Shown here piece after piece: positions 45,959 through 55,867 of a stretch of 64,000 nucleotides of DNA (its first letter is position 1; the number at the start of each line of letters is the position of its first letter). Below the pieces are notes generated by a model. It was not told the DNA's origin, ran no database searches, and saw only the letters and a list, made by a program, of their open reading frames with translations. The translations under genes and the position numbers were made by a program. Location: the NCBI GenBank assembly GCA_933822405.4, contig CAKOGP040001714.1, positions 186,001 to 250,000 on the forward strand, written 5' to 3'. This DNA is from Cylindrotheca closterium. Taxonomy: Eukaryota > Bacillariophyta > Bacillariophyceae > Bacillariales > Bacillariaceae.

Positions 45959-46252
45959 TATCAACAAGAACTCAACAGACGCCAACACAAAGAGGATCAA
46001 GTAGCAAGTTATCGTGTCCCCAATAATGTGGTGGAAATCAAAGCCCATTTCCGTCCACGGCTGATTGATATGTTTGGCAACAAAACAAGAGGATTTCAAC
46101 CTTGCACAACGCCAGCAAAAGTGGGCAAATGTGCATGTGCTGGATGCGAAGCCGAGTCTTGTGCAAAAGAAGGACCTGGAGCGCACCGTTGCAAGTTTTG
46201 TTGCAAGTTTTGTGGTATCCCCGTCCATGCAGCGTGTTCCGTTGATAGATGA
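45959..46252 (+). pseudogene. Cysteine-rich zinc-finger-like fragment
   Basis: One frame is open for 97 codons from just after a TAA to TGA at 46250-46252, with no ATG until the middle. It reads protein-like (QVASYRVPNNVVEIKAHF, RPRLIDMFGNK) and then has a Cys cluster: C-A-C-A-G-C-E-A-E-S-C, then HRCKFCCKFCGIPVHAAC. The CKFC unit is a perfect 12-base tandem duplication (TGCAAGTTTTGT twice); removing it gives C-x2-C-x4-H-x2-C spacing. It may be a remnant of a mobile-element protein or of a host zinc-binding gene. Family unknown. Confidence 0.3.
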
Positions 46253-46737
46253 TGGGTTGACAAAAGCGATGCCACCAACCCTTGCCTGGTACAGGTTTTG
46301 CAGTGAGCCATTATTGAGAAAATCCACAGCGAGGCCAGAGGTATTACATTTACATAAATATCTTGGTTTCTCGTGTCTCGTTTCGTTTCATTTGTTCGTT
46401 CCATCGATATTGATGTTTGATGTTTTCGTACATATTTGAATATATACCGTGCGGTATCTGAAACCAGACCAGTATTCTGGTCTACGTTCAAATTAGTACG
46501 ATTTCTACGTAACAAAATGAGTCCCAACTTGAATTCGCATCGTGTATTCGTAACCCGGAGTGCCGATATACTTTTCCGCAATACCATGCGGGAACTAAAA
46601 TTTCACTAGTAATCGTATGGTAGATGATTTCCAGGTATTGCGGAAAAGTATATGATTTTGATATACGTTTCGTGCGGAAATGCGCGGTAATGATATATCC
46701 TTCAGTAAGTCTGATGAATCACGAGAAGTCAGTGTGA
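46253..46737. other. Intergenic with MITE-like inverted repeat
   Basis: AT-rich, with TATACCGTGCGGTAT near 46442-46456 and the inverted repeat listed at 46566-46653. No gene is supported; a 163-codon minus frame at 46096-46587 overlaps the zinc-finger fragment in antisense and is treated as a shadow. Confidence 0.4.
46566..46653. repeat. MITE-like 20-bp inverted repeat
   Basis: Positions 46566-46585 (ATATACTTTTCCGCAATACC) and 46634-46653 are exact reverse complements, spaced by 48 bases. The total of 88 bases fits a small foldback element or MITE remnant. A further copy of GATATACG follows near 46659. Confidence 0.75.
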
Positions 46738-46956
46738 GAAGATCCTTTTTACATTACCCATCACCCATCACCCAAAAGAGGAAATATCGTCTCCACACCC
46801 GCTTTTGCAACAAACCCGCGTTTATTGACACCGGAGCGTGAATTCACGAATAGAAGGCGTCAATCCAGAAGATTCTTTTTGCATCACCCATTACGAGAAA
46901 AGAGGAAATATCGTCTCCACGGCTGCTTCGCAAAACAAACCCGTTTCTTTGACATC
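46738..46956. repeat. Duplicated ~100-bp promoter/leader segment
   Basis: The stretch from about 46738 to 46845 (GAAGATCCTTTTTACATTAC..AAAAGAGGAAATATCGTCTCCAC..) is repeated with changes from about 46869 to 46956, directly before the SDR start codon. The strongest shared block is AGAGGAAATATCGTCTCCAC. The repeat covers the probable promoter and 5' leader of that gene. Confidence 0.7.
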
Positions 46957-47805
46957 ATGGCATCCAAAGTTTGCGCCGTCTTTGGATACGGTCCTGGATT
47001 GGGAGCTGCCGCCGCTCGAAAGTGGTCGTCTCAAGGCTTTCAGGTAAGCAAGAAGAGAGAAACGACTTACGATTTCATGAGATGTCTCGTCAAGATGTTC
47101 GAAAATGCACGTGCATTCTTCTTTCATACGAGGAGCCTCAGTCATCACTCAGCGGCAGGGTTGTCAATTTTCACGCCATGTCATTTTACTTACACAAGTC
47201 AATTATTTTCCTAGGTTGCCATACTATCTCGAAGCCTCGAGAAAGTCCAAGCAGCTGAATCTACCATTCCTAATACCAAAGGTTTCGCCTGTGATGTGAC
47301 AGATCCTGCCAGTGTCAAGTCCGCTGTCGCGTCCATTGAAAAAGACTTGGGAAATATCCATACTGTGGTGTACAATGCTGGTAATGGAGTCTGGAAGACC
47401 TGGGATAAACTTGACCTAGATGCATTCGACATGGCCATGAAGACGAATGTTCATGGTTTGCTCCAACTGACCCAACTGGTAGCTCCCAAAATGATTGAGC
47501 AAGGAGAAGGTGCCATTCTAGTAACAGGAGCAACGGCTTCCATGAGAGGCAAACCTTTTACTGTTGGATTTGCACCTCCCAAAGGGGCCCAACGACTGTT
47601 GGCACAGTCATTGGCTCGAGACTTGCATCCCAAAGGAGTTCATGTAGGACTCTTTATTATTGATGGACAAATTGGGAAAGATGATAGTGATCCAAAGAAA
47701 ATTGATCCCAATGCGATTGCTGAAACCTATTGGGCAGTGGCCCAACAGCCAAAGACTTGCTGGAGTTTTGAAACAGAAGTCCGGCCTGCATTGGAAAATT
47801 GGTAA
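46957..47805 (+). CDS. Short-chain dehydrogenase/reductase (SDR)
   Basis: Two exons (46957-47043, 47215-47805) joined in phase 0 give 225 residues. The N-terminus has the dinucleotide loop in GYGPGLG form, where classical SDRs have TGxxxGxG. YNAG stands for NNAG, and TGATAS supplies the catalytic Ser region. At the usual YxxxK the sequence is FAPPK, so Phe replaces the catalytic Tyr while Lys is kept. I recall bacterial SDRs with the same GxGPGLG plus FAxxK combination, so this is likely a subfamily trait and not decay. Substrate unknown. An upstream in-frame ATG at 46825 lies in the duplicated leader and is not preferred. Confidence 0.8.
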
Positions 47806-47913
47806 TTTGGGGATTTAGAATGTATAAAATAATAAGCATAGGCCTATTTTCTTTCATTTGTCGTTTCCCCAATGGGTGCTCAGTAAAGAGCACTATATAC
47901 ACCAAGAATTATT

Positions 47914-49995
47914 TTATGATAGCTGCCGTTGGCAATATGAAAGTAACCGTTGGGCGTCCTGTATCAGTCCGAACCTTTGTTGGAGCTTTTGCTCCTGTTG
48001 TGTTTGGGATTTTTGTTCCATCATCTGTTGTTGGACTTGAAGCGCAGACGGTCGTATCAGTTCCAAGACTTTCACAGCTTTGGAAAAGTGGTCTTCATTA
48101 GCAAGATAGAGACCATAGTTTAGAATGGTAGAATCATAGTCAATACCGACGTCGCAGCCTGCTTGTTGAAAGGCTTGGTGCAGTTCCATTGCTCGAGAAT
48201 AGTTTGACTGTATTTCGTGGTCAATTTCCGGTTTGTTGGTCAAGCCAGTAGTCTGATCCAGTACCCAAGCAAGGTTGTGCCAAACTCGAGCATCGCACGG
48301 CGTAAACTGTTTCGCCATTTCCAATATCGAAATTGACAGCTGCACAAGTCGTTGCTGATATTCGAGCACTACATCCAAGCCTGATACCAACTCCAGACCA
48401 CTTTGTTCCTTTGCCATGATGAACATGCCAAGTGTTTGCTGAATGTCGCATAGTGCCATGCCCAAATATTGCCAGGCTTCCCCATCGGTGGGAATTGCTT
48501 GGATGGCCAAATGCTGATACTTGGCTCGACAAATGGCCGATGCCAATGGTTGCCAAATCGCACTCTTGCATGACTCGTCAAAACTAATAGACTTGACCAA
48601 ACATTTTTCACACTGGGCTCGAGCTGTAGACTTCAAACGCGCCGCTTGTTCCAGCAAGGGCGTGGAATACTGGTCCTTGTCGAGATCTGTTGCCGTCTTT
48701 GAAGCTGTCAGAAAGAAGACCAAGATGTCTCGAACTCCACGTCGGGTACTGGCTCCAGCATGACGGTCACTGGAAAGGTGCAACAGTGCATGCCCTGGAC
48801 CGCCCATTGGTTTCAGCGGAAGTGGTAATGAATTTTGGTCTACTTCTTCATCCTTCCGAGTAGACGATTCCCACAGCAGATCTTGTAGTTGATCTTCCAT
48901 AAAGGTTCCACCACCTTCAAATTCATTTGGACTATTCAGCATGACATTAACTGACACGAGGCCCAGATCACGATGAAGAGGCTGACCTGCTCCCAGTTTA
49001 GTTTCGAAAGTCACGGATTCTATTGTATTCTCACACAGTCCAGCTTCGGTAGCGTTGTATCGAATGACAATGGCATCGTACACACAAAACTGCAAACTAC
49101 AAGGATCATCGGCGAGCGAAGTACCAAAGGCTTCGCGAACCAGAGGATATATTTTTTGCTGAAGGGCTTGACGGATTTCTCGTCTTGCATTTACGTTTGA
49201 TCCTTGCTCTATCAAGTCCGACAGGTGTACTTCATAATTCCCCTTGCGTTGGTAGGTAAAACGAGATTCGACCGTTTTCGATGCGTCGTTCCAGATGGAA
49301 TGGGCTTGTCCTCGGATCCAAGCGATTGTCGTATCATCTAAAATTGGCTGTTTGGTTTGTATCGCCAACGGTTTATGTGCCCGTTCCGTATGTAGCCACT
49401 GATATGATGGTATACTACTACTGTCTTGGTTGGTGGTTGTGGATGATAGCCTTGCCTCATGATCATCCTCAGGCGGCAGTGTCGATGCCATTGTCTGGGC
49501 ATCAACTATTTGTTGTTGATGAATATCGTTGAGAATAGAATCTTCATGACTAACAAAAGTAACGCCATTGTTTCTGGAAAACGACTCAATCTCTGACAAT
49601 GTCGACTGAATGCTGTGCCTTAAGGCGTCAGCGCCTGAATTTCTGGATGACAAATAAGATACTTCAGACCAATCATCCACTCGAGATTTCGCAGATTCCC
49701 GTCTAATTGTTGCTTCCTCATGAAATGGTTTTTTTGGGGGCAGGGATCTTAGAGATATTCGTGATCCCGATGGACTAAACGCTTGACAGAAGCAGGAATA
49801 TTCCTCGTTTGCCATTAAGAGTAGCAGGAGATTGACAAAAAGAAAGACGATGAAGCTATGGCATCGATTCGATGATTCTGCATGACTTTGCTGACCACGT
49901 CGGGTAGGGTGGCTCCATCTTGTCTTGGTGATGATTTTGATGCCTACAGCAACTTTTCTTGAGAATGAAACAGACTGATGGTTGCCAGCATACAT
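47914..49995 (-). CDS. 2OG-Fe(II) dioxygenase with C-terminal TPR-like helices
   Basis: Single 693-codon frame. The prolyl-4-hydroxylase-type fold is at about 280-430: metal ligands His341 and Asp343 (PLHRDLGLVSVNVML), EFEGGGTF, and distal His412 with the 2OG-binding Arg422 (RHAGASTRRGVRDILVFFL). Residues about 490-690 are helical with TPR-like pieces (AWQYLGMALCDIQQTLG, DARVWHNLAWVLD). The N-terminus has a long basic lead, a hydrophobic core (FIVFLFVNLLLLLM, about 48-61) and then CFCQAFSPSGSRISLRS. The A|F step followed by a Ser/Arg-rich stretch resembles a diatom bipartite plastid presequence, but the lead before the core is unusually long; ER retention is an alternative. Confidence 0.75.
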   Translation of the reverse strand: MYAGNHQSVSFSRKVAVGIKIITKTRWSHPTRRGQQSHAESSNRCHSFIVFLFVNLLLLLMANEEYSCFCQAFSPSGSRISLRSLPPKKPFHEEATIRRESAKSRVDDWSEVSYLSSRNSGADALRHSIQSTLSEIESFSRNNGVTFVSHEDSILNDIHQQQIVDAQTMASTLPPEDDHEARLSSTTTNQDSSSIPSYQWLHTERAHKPLAIQTKQPILDDTTIAWIRGQAHSIWNDASKTVESRFTYQRKGNYEVHLSDLIEQGSNVNARREIRQALQQKIYPLVREAFGTSLADDPCSLQFCVYDAIVIRYNATEAGLCENTIESVTFETKLGAGQPLHRDLGLVSVNVMLNSPNEFEGGGTFMEDQLQDLLWESSTRKDEEVDQNSLPLPLKPMGGPGHALLHLSSDRHAGASTRRGVRDILVFFLTASKTATDLDKDQYSTPLLEQAARLKSTARAQCEKCLVKSISFDESCKSAIWQPLASAICRAKYQHLAIQAIPTDGEAWQYLGMALCDIQQTLGMFIMAKEQSGLELVSGLDVVLEYQQRLVQLSISILEMAKQFTPCDARVWHNLAWVLDQTTGLTNKPEIDHEIQSNYSRAMELHQAFQQAGCDVGIDYDSTILNYGLYLANEDHFSKAVKVLELIRPSALQVQQQMMEQKSQTQQEQKLQQRFGLIQDAQRLLSYCQRQLS

Positions 49996-50735
49996 ACCCG
50001 CTTGACGTTTGGTTGTCGATGAATGAGCAAGACGTTACAGTACAGTACCGGTATGGTACCACGTACCGTACTGTACGTGCCGCTCAAAAATCAAATACAT
50101 GACGTACGTGGAAAAATGCGTGACCACACTTGACTAGAACGAATGAATCGACATTACTTAGTCCATACTTATTGGGTGGCGGCGTGCGTTTTGTGAAGTC
50201 ATTCGTGCATTCTGACTTTTCTCTACCTCGTTTGTGGAAAAGGCTCGGCTTCTTCAACGTTTAGAGAGGCGCAAGTCTACGAGAACTGGAAAACGTGTAT
50301 AAAACAAGAAGTAGTCATTTTCGCATTCAGATTTTTCGACACCGAAAAGCCGCCACGATAAATGTACGCCTCCTCTAGAAACGCCAAAATTACTCAGAAA
50401 ACTCTCCTTTCATTATTTCCAAAACGTGGATCACAAATGCTTGAGGTGATTCAGTTTCGGGAAGTGCTGTTATGCGAAGCGGTGACTTAACGCAACGTTT
50501 GGTACCTTTTTTATGGGGCGTCCGTATTGTTCTTGATCATCGCCATAGTGAAATAACAATCCCGTGAACACTAACAAATCGCTGCAGAAGGGCCTATAAA
50601 ATCGTTTTCGGGTTGGGAAGGCTAATAGCGTTAACACATTATAGTGCTTGACATTCATCCTGCATAGACAACGGTAAAATTCGAGCAGAAAGGATTATTG
50701 TACCCACAATTCTCAAAAGTGGGCAACTTGAAAAA
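49996..50735. other. Divergent promoter region
   Basis: 740 bases between the dioxygenase gene (minus) and the second TPR-like gene (plus). Contains a dense palindrome cluster near 50030-50080 (ACAGTACAGTACCGGTATGG, GTACCGTACTGTACG). The last 100 bases before 50736 are homologous to the upstream region of the gene at 43596-44264. No gene. Confidence 0.45.
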
Positions 50736-51413
50736 ATGTCAAAGATGAGTACGATTAGGATCAGGACTGCCATCAACCAAAACAACGCTGCTGTGTCAAT
50801 GATAGGATCAGCCAGATACAACGAGGCGATATGCATGCTGAAAGCTTCCATGAGGCAGTTTCAGAAGGAACTGAGGTCTCATGCGGCAAATGACAACGTT
50901 CATTCTGAACCGTGCGCGACAGCGATACATCACCTGATTTTGCAGAGCGCTACTACTAGTCTACTAGACAGAGGAGATGGCAGCAATGATGAAGCAGGCT
51001 TTCTGTATGATCAAGCTGTCTTTATCCCACAAAGGGTTTCGTTGGAAAGGCACATTGCTACTCATGTTGTTTCCTCGATTCAAATCTTCAATCTTGCATT
51101 GGCATTGCAATTAAAGGCAAATGCAACAAAGGCGGATTCGAGACTCAGGGACTCGTGCCTTCGCAACGCCATGTCAATTTATCGACTGGTGATGATGCTA
51201 AACGGTAGCAATGGTCTGCTATCCATGATTGTGCTAAACAATGTGGGTCTGATTCACAGGGCATGCAAGAATCACGATCGGGCATCCGAATGTTTCAGCC
51301 GCCTGCTTGCAATTTGGATGGTGTCACCAGTTTGTGCTAAATACCTGGAGGGCATGATCCACAATGCCTTGGGATGGTATGACACTTCAGCACTCCCGGC
51401 AGCAGCTGCCTAG
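50736..51413 (+). CDS. TPR-like helical protein, inverted-pair copy 2
   Basis: 225 residues from ATG at 50736 (MSKMSTIRIRTAINQNNAAV). Same layout as the gene at 43596-44264, in the opposite orientation about 6.5 kb away; most residues agree, with scattered changes such as GDGSNDEAG for EDSNDDAG and VSPVCAKY for VSPGWANY. The second ATG (50745) corresponds to the start used in the other copy. Conservation of the frame while bases differ suggests that both copies are under coding constraint. Confidence 0.75.
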   Translation: MSKMSTIRIRTAINQNNAAVSMIGSARYNEAICMLKASMRQFQKELRSHAANDNVHSEPCATAIHHLILQSATTSLLDRGDGSNDEAGFLYDQAVFIPQRVSLERHIATHVVSSIQIFNLALALQLKANATKADSRLRDSCLRNAMSIYRLVMMLNGSNGLLSMIVLNNVGLIHRACKNHDRASECFSRLLAIWMVSPVCAKYLEGMIHNALGWYDTSALPAAAA

Positions 51414-51810
51414 CTAACGTGTAAATGTGGACTCTTATCCAGGGGCAACAGAAAGAACAAATAGAAAGCTAATAGAATTAATATGCACACAAGATGCAAC
51501 CCCCTACCTTACATTCACGAAACCATAGCCATTTTCACAATACTGCACTGCATTCATTACACCCACATGCAAGAAGGTGAAGCGCAGCAACCAGCTTCGT
51601 ATCCCCCCTCCACTTGTTGCTGCTTTTCCCTTGTCTGAATCATCCCGTTTTTTTCGTGGAAAGGTTTCATTGCATCTTGTCAACATGCAAGAAGGTGAAG
51701 CGCAGCAACCAGCTTCGTATCCCTCCTCCACTTGTTGCTGCTTTTCCCTTGTCTGAATCATCCCGGTTTTTTCGTGGAAAGGTTTCATTGCATCTTGTCT
51801 TGACGCTCTT
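51414..51810. other. Intergenic between convergent genes
   Basis: About 400 bases at the shared 3' side of two genes, mostly taken up by the 118-base tandem duplication. No gene; the open frames here follow the repeat. Confidence 0.45.
51565..51800. repeat. Two-copy 118-bp tandem repeat
   Basis: ACATGCAAGAAGG starts at 51565 and again at 51683. Each copy runs through GCGCAGCAACCAGCTTCGTATC, CACTTGTTGCTGC and TTTCATTGCATCTTGTC. The copies are nearly identical, so the duplication is recent. The second ends just beyond the stop codon of the minus-strand gene. Confidence 0.85.
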
Positions 51811-52869
51811 TTAAACACGGCGTTTTTCTTGTTTCTGCTTTTGCTGAAGGAGAGGATGGGAGTAAGCTGGAAGCGGAAGCCGAGTCCACTTTTTTAGGAA
51901 TTGCCGCGTTTCAGCAACCGGCAATATCATCGTGAGGTTCTTAACATTCTTCTTCATGGCAGCAACCCTGACGGATACACCTTCGGAAATGGTGTTGAAT
52001 TGCCCCACAGCCGCAACGTGCACTTTCTCGGTGACTTCGTCACTAAAGTTCTTGACATTCTGCTTCATAGCTGCAGCTATAACAGGGAATCGTTCAGCAA
52101 AGTTCTTAACACTTTGTGTCACAGCAACAGGTAGGTTGATGCTCAATGGAGTTGGGTACGGCGGCACGCTTTGAAGTCGTTCAGAAGCCTCGGTAATGAC
52201 ATTCTGCCAATTGGTGAAATTAGGTTTCGTTTGTGTCACAGCTGTTGGATATGGTGGCACACTTTGAAGGCGTTCGGATGCTTCTGTAAGTCCTTCTCTG
52301 AGTGCTATTCCCTCCACTCGCAGTCGCTTGGATGACCTCTCCCCAAGTGAAACCTTGTTATAGCCTGTTTTGCGTTTCAGCGAGAGGAATTTTTCATAGG
52401 TCGTCGACGGACTTTCAAGTATGCTAGGTGCTTTTGCGAGAAGATGCAAACTGCCTCTTATGGACAATCTAGAATTGACTTTGTTTGGTATTGAGGTTTG
52501 GTCTCCCGACTTGCAGTAGTACAGAAATGCGAGGCTTGCACTGATAAGAATTCTTGTTCGTTGGCGGTGCTTGTTGGCACGAATACGCTTGAAGTGCCTG
52601 CTTCGTAGCTTGCTTGCAGAAGAAACCTTGGAGCGTTCAGCTGGAGTCGCAGGAATGACTTGGGGAGGTGGAGTGTATTGGAGTAGTCTCTGAATTCCCT
52701 TAAGGTTTGGTGTTGTGGAAAATCGACAGTTCGAATTGCGCTTCTCTTCAGTTACGGTGATCGGTTGTTGCGCCGACACTGGGGTCAGCAATCGCCGGAA
52801 TGCTCCACCAGCACTTGATACGGCTCTTCTTGGGGTTGATTTCTTGATGGAATGCCGAAGGGTCCTCAT
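51811..52869 (-). CDS. Basic protein of unknown function with internal repeat
   Basis: Single 352-codon frame starting at 52869. The N-terminal 60 residues are Arg/Ser-rich, then comes a patch of basic residues (RSRHFKRIRANKHRQRTR) that could bind nucleic acid or act as a nuclear signal. The segment TEASERLQSVPPYPT occurs twice, 32 residues apart. A second set of related units occurs further on (AAAMKQNVKNF / VAAMKKNVKNL). No known family. The repeats imply internal duplication. I call it a gene because of length and clean frame. Confidence 0.5.
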   Translation of the reverse strand: MRTLRHSIKKSTPRRAVSSAGGAFRRLLTPVSAQQPITVTEEKRNSNCRFSTTPNLKGIQRLLQYTPPPQVIPATPAERSKVSSASKLRSRHFKRIRANKHRQRTRILISASLAFLYYCKSGDQTSIPNKVNSRLSIRGSLHLLAKAPSILESPSTTYEKFLSLKRKTGYNKVSLGERSSKRLRVEGIALREGLTEASERLQSVPPYPTAVTQTKPNFTNWQNVITEASERLQSVPPYPTPLSINLPVAVTQSVKNFAERFPVIAAAMKQNVKNFSDEVTEKVHVAAVGQFNTISEGVSVRVAAMKKNVKNLTMILPVAETRQFLKKWTRLPLPAYSHPLLQQKQKQEKRRV

Positions 52870-53106
52870 GGCAATTCACTGTTTGAATGAAAGGCAGATG
52901 TCAAAGAGAAAAGAGAATTCTATATTTTATATAATTTGAGCTGACGACTTCTCATGTTCAGCGATCATATTTCGCGCACCTTTACAAAATTGAAAATGGA
53001 CGCGTCACCACGGAACCGTTTGTGAACGTTACGCGTTACGAAACCAATGACAAAAATGAAGTTCAGTTTGAAATTATACTTTAGCATGAACCAACAATGT
53101 GCCATT
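52870..53106. other. Short spacer
   Basis: 237 bases between two minus-strand genes. It ends with an AT-rich stretch; no feature recognised. Confidence 0.35.
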
Positions 53107-55206
53107 CTATTTCTTCGTTGGTTCAGCCTTGGCTTTGTTAGGGGAAAGGATGGATTTCTTCATCGACTTGAGTGCTTCCGTAAATGCCTTTGCAACCATT
53201 GGCGACTTCAAACGAAGGGTACACTTGACTGTGCCACTGGTTCCAAACAACTTGTTCCTTGTGGTCTGCTCTCCCGTCACCAAAACCTGAACTTCACGCC
53301 TTTGCAAAGTGGAATTTTGGAAAATGCATTGGGTGACATCCAAAGACACAACCGGCGTCAGTGTCTCAAGCAACCTGAGTTCACTTCTCGCCTTCCAAGC
53401 GTTAGGAGAGCCAAAGTCCATGTCTGGCCGTAAGGATTGGAACGCCTGAACTGACGATGTTTCCTCTGTGATGCTCTTCCCTATCGGAGCCTGGATTACA
53501 TGAAATATGCCGAATTTGGAGACAATCACCAACGCCATAGTCCACTCAGCGTCCATCATGTAAAGAGCACCAGGTTTCTTCAGTTCGACCACCTTTGAGG
53601 AAAGGATCTGACTAAGATCGTCAAAGGGGTCCCCAAACTCTTCAATGGTGTTTTCTATTTCAAGAGGTCCAGTAAAACCAGTTAGCACAGAACGTCGATT
53701 CATTATCGAAGAGCGATGTGACTTCGAATGCTTCAGCCGTTCAAGTGATCGGTTGTCGAAAAATGCGTCCAATGACTCCTCGCTAATATCGGCGCCTTCG
53801 AGGTCCTTTAAGGCAATCTCGTTGAACTTTGGAAATGTCGCGAAGAGGGCCTTTTTCCGTTGAAGAAACCCAGTGGCAAGAAGTGTGTGAAGACCAGAGA
53901 CCCGTTTCTCTTCGAGGGCAATAATCTTGTCGACAAGATTGTCCATTTTCTCCCGTGTCGCAGCCATGGCCAACACCTGGTGCTGTACTGCTACCTTGTA
54001 AAATTGGGCTACCAGCCAACAATCTTTCCCCCCACCCATTCGTTTCAGCATTGCCTTTTTCCCTTGGTTTCCTCGTCGCAAAATCTCCCCACCATGCATG
54101 CTTCCACCTCGTATACTGGATACAGCCACACCCCCATGCATGCTCGCCCCGTGCGTGCTCTTGTCGATCATGTCCATGAAATCATTGAACACCTTTGTCC
54201 CATGCACACTAGCTCCGTGCATACTGCCGCCATGCGTACTCTGCTCGATCAAATCATTGGAAACGAGACCATCGAAGATATCTGACAAAGCGTAATGGTG
54301 AGCATCAGACGAAGCATTCGGCATACAGTACTACAATACTAGCAGCAGCAAGCACAACTTACCCCATATTGTTGTGACATCATTATCAGCTTGCTTCATT
54401 TCTGCCAATATAGCTCCCCCATGAATCTTTAGTGTCCTCGCCCCACCCTGCACAGTTGACGTCAATTCTTGCAGTTCCGCCAAGACATTACTAGATATTT
54501 GATTGCAAACATTCTCCATGGCCTTTGCTTGTTTCGCCATTGCGGACTGAGACTCCAAAATGGCGGAAGAAATGGGACTAAGAATATCAATCGTATCGGA
54601 AAAGTCTCGCTGTTTCGTCAGTCGATTCTGAGCCTTCCACGTATCTGCCACTTCTCCCTTTGTATCAATGTATTTGTCTTCCGATATCGCTCTTAAATTT
54701 GACGCAAAGGCTTCACTGGCTTTGATAAAGCCATTGATGAGTCTTTCAGCACTGCCAACACTTTCAGATGCAAAATCGAGGATATCTTTGGCAACATGCC
54801 AACGATCCTGATACATTTCCATCTGCTGTGCAATCTCCAAACGACGCCGAGACTCCAATCGCATCAATTCATCGTGGCCTTGGACGCGTCGGGTCGAGTC
54901 TGATCCAGGTGGCGGACAAGTGACTTTCAGGGCTCGGTAGTTCCCTCCTTTATTTGCTGTTCTACTTCCTTTCTTGCTGGATATTCTTCCAGGTGGATCT
55001 GACGATATGTTGGCAGCTTTCCGTCGATTTATTGTCTTCTTTGCTGTTCCAGTCTCCCTTTTTGTAGTCTTGCTCTGGCGTTTCGATGACTCTGACGCTT
55101 CCAGATGCTGCGGCATCACTTCGATGTCCGTAGTTTTATCACATTCTTGAACCTCAGCTGCACCGGACGACTCGACCAGATCGACATTCTCGTCCTGATT
55201 ACTCAT
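53107..55206 (-). CDS. BAR-like helical + possible PH-like protein A
   Basis: Two exons (54363-55206, 53107-54281) joined as TGG G|AT give 672 residues. Residues 1-110 are basic and disordered. About 110-270 is a long amphipathic helical region (RRRLEIAQQMEMYQDRWHVA, SAERLINGFIKASEAFASN), reminiscent of BAR/F-BAR dimers. A Gly/His/Met-rich insert follows with repeated THGxSMHG units (about residues 295-345). Helices resume, and from about 480 to 650 there are beta-like strands with a final AKAFTEALKSMKK helix that could be PH-like. The intron falls at the same codon (TGG G|) as in the paralogue at 55868-59225. Membrane-curvature binding is inferred only from the helix pattern. Confidence 0.65.
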
Positions 55207-55867
55207 TAACCCCTCGACACCTTATAATACGGAATCGGAAGGCAGTATGTTGTTAGGTTTCTTTTAATATCTTTCAATACAGACTATCTTGGGTGATGTC
55301 GCATCGCATTTATGGAAAACAGAATGAAGGATTTGAGATTGGCAGACGAGATTTGTCCAGGAACTTTTGGCGGGGAGATGGGCAGACGCAATGTAGGGTT
55401 TTCACTTTTTCGCATACGTTGACATGAACGATACTGTGTAGTTAGCGTTAGGCACTGTAATACCGGTAGGCCTATGTGGCAAAATGAATGCGTCTCAGCT
55501 TTAGAAGAAAACCCGAGAACGTAATTCTAAGTTCACAGCTTTCAACTCACTCTAATTCCACCCTATTACAATTTTAAATTATTTGGATGGCATCATCTTG
55601 GACTGAAATTCCGAACAGTACTGTAGTCATAGTAATCAATCGATTCCAAGATAGGCTTGGCTGGCAATACCAGGGTACCAGGTACTGGCTGGCAATGCTG
55701 TATTCAATATTGGTTTGCGTTACTTTCCAGCACTTTAGGATCCGGAACATATCCCAGTACATTGAACAATATCTGGACATTATTTGGATAGTACGTGTAC
55801 GCTAGAAAGATGCTTGGTGGGCCAATTATTTTGCGATGCCAAAGTTCAATCTAGTGATACTTTTAGA
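55207..55867. other. Intergenic
   Basis: 660 bases between tandem paralogues. Contains TAATACCGGTAGG near 55460 and a GGCTGGCAATACCAGGGTACC / GGTACTGGCTGGCAATGC repeat near 55658-55698. No gene. Confidence 0.4.

Noticed and set aside
46096..46587. 163-codon minus-strand frame
   Set aside because: Antisense to the cysteine-rich fragment and crossing the foldback element; composition looks random.
46825..46956. Upstream in-frame start for the SDR protein
   Set aside because: The added 44 residues come from the duplicated leader and the cofactor motif already begins correctly after the ATG at 46957.
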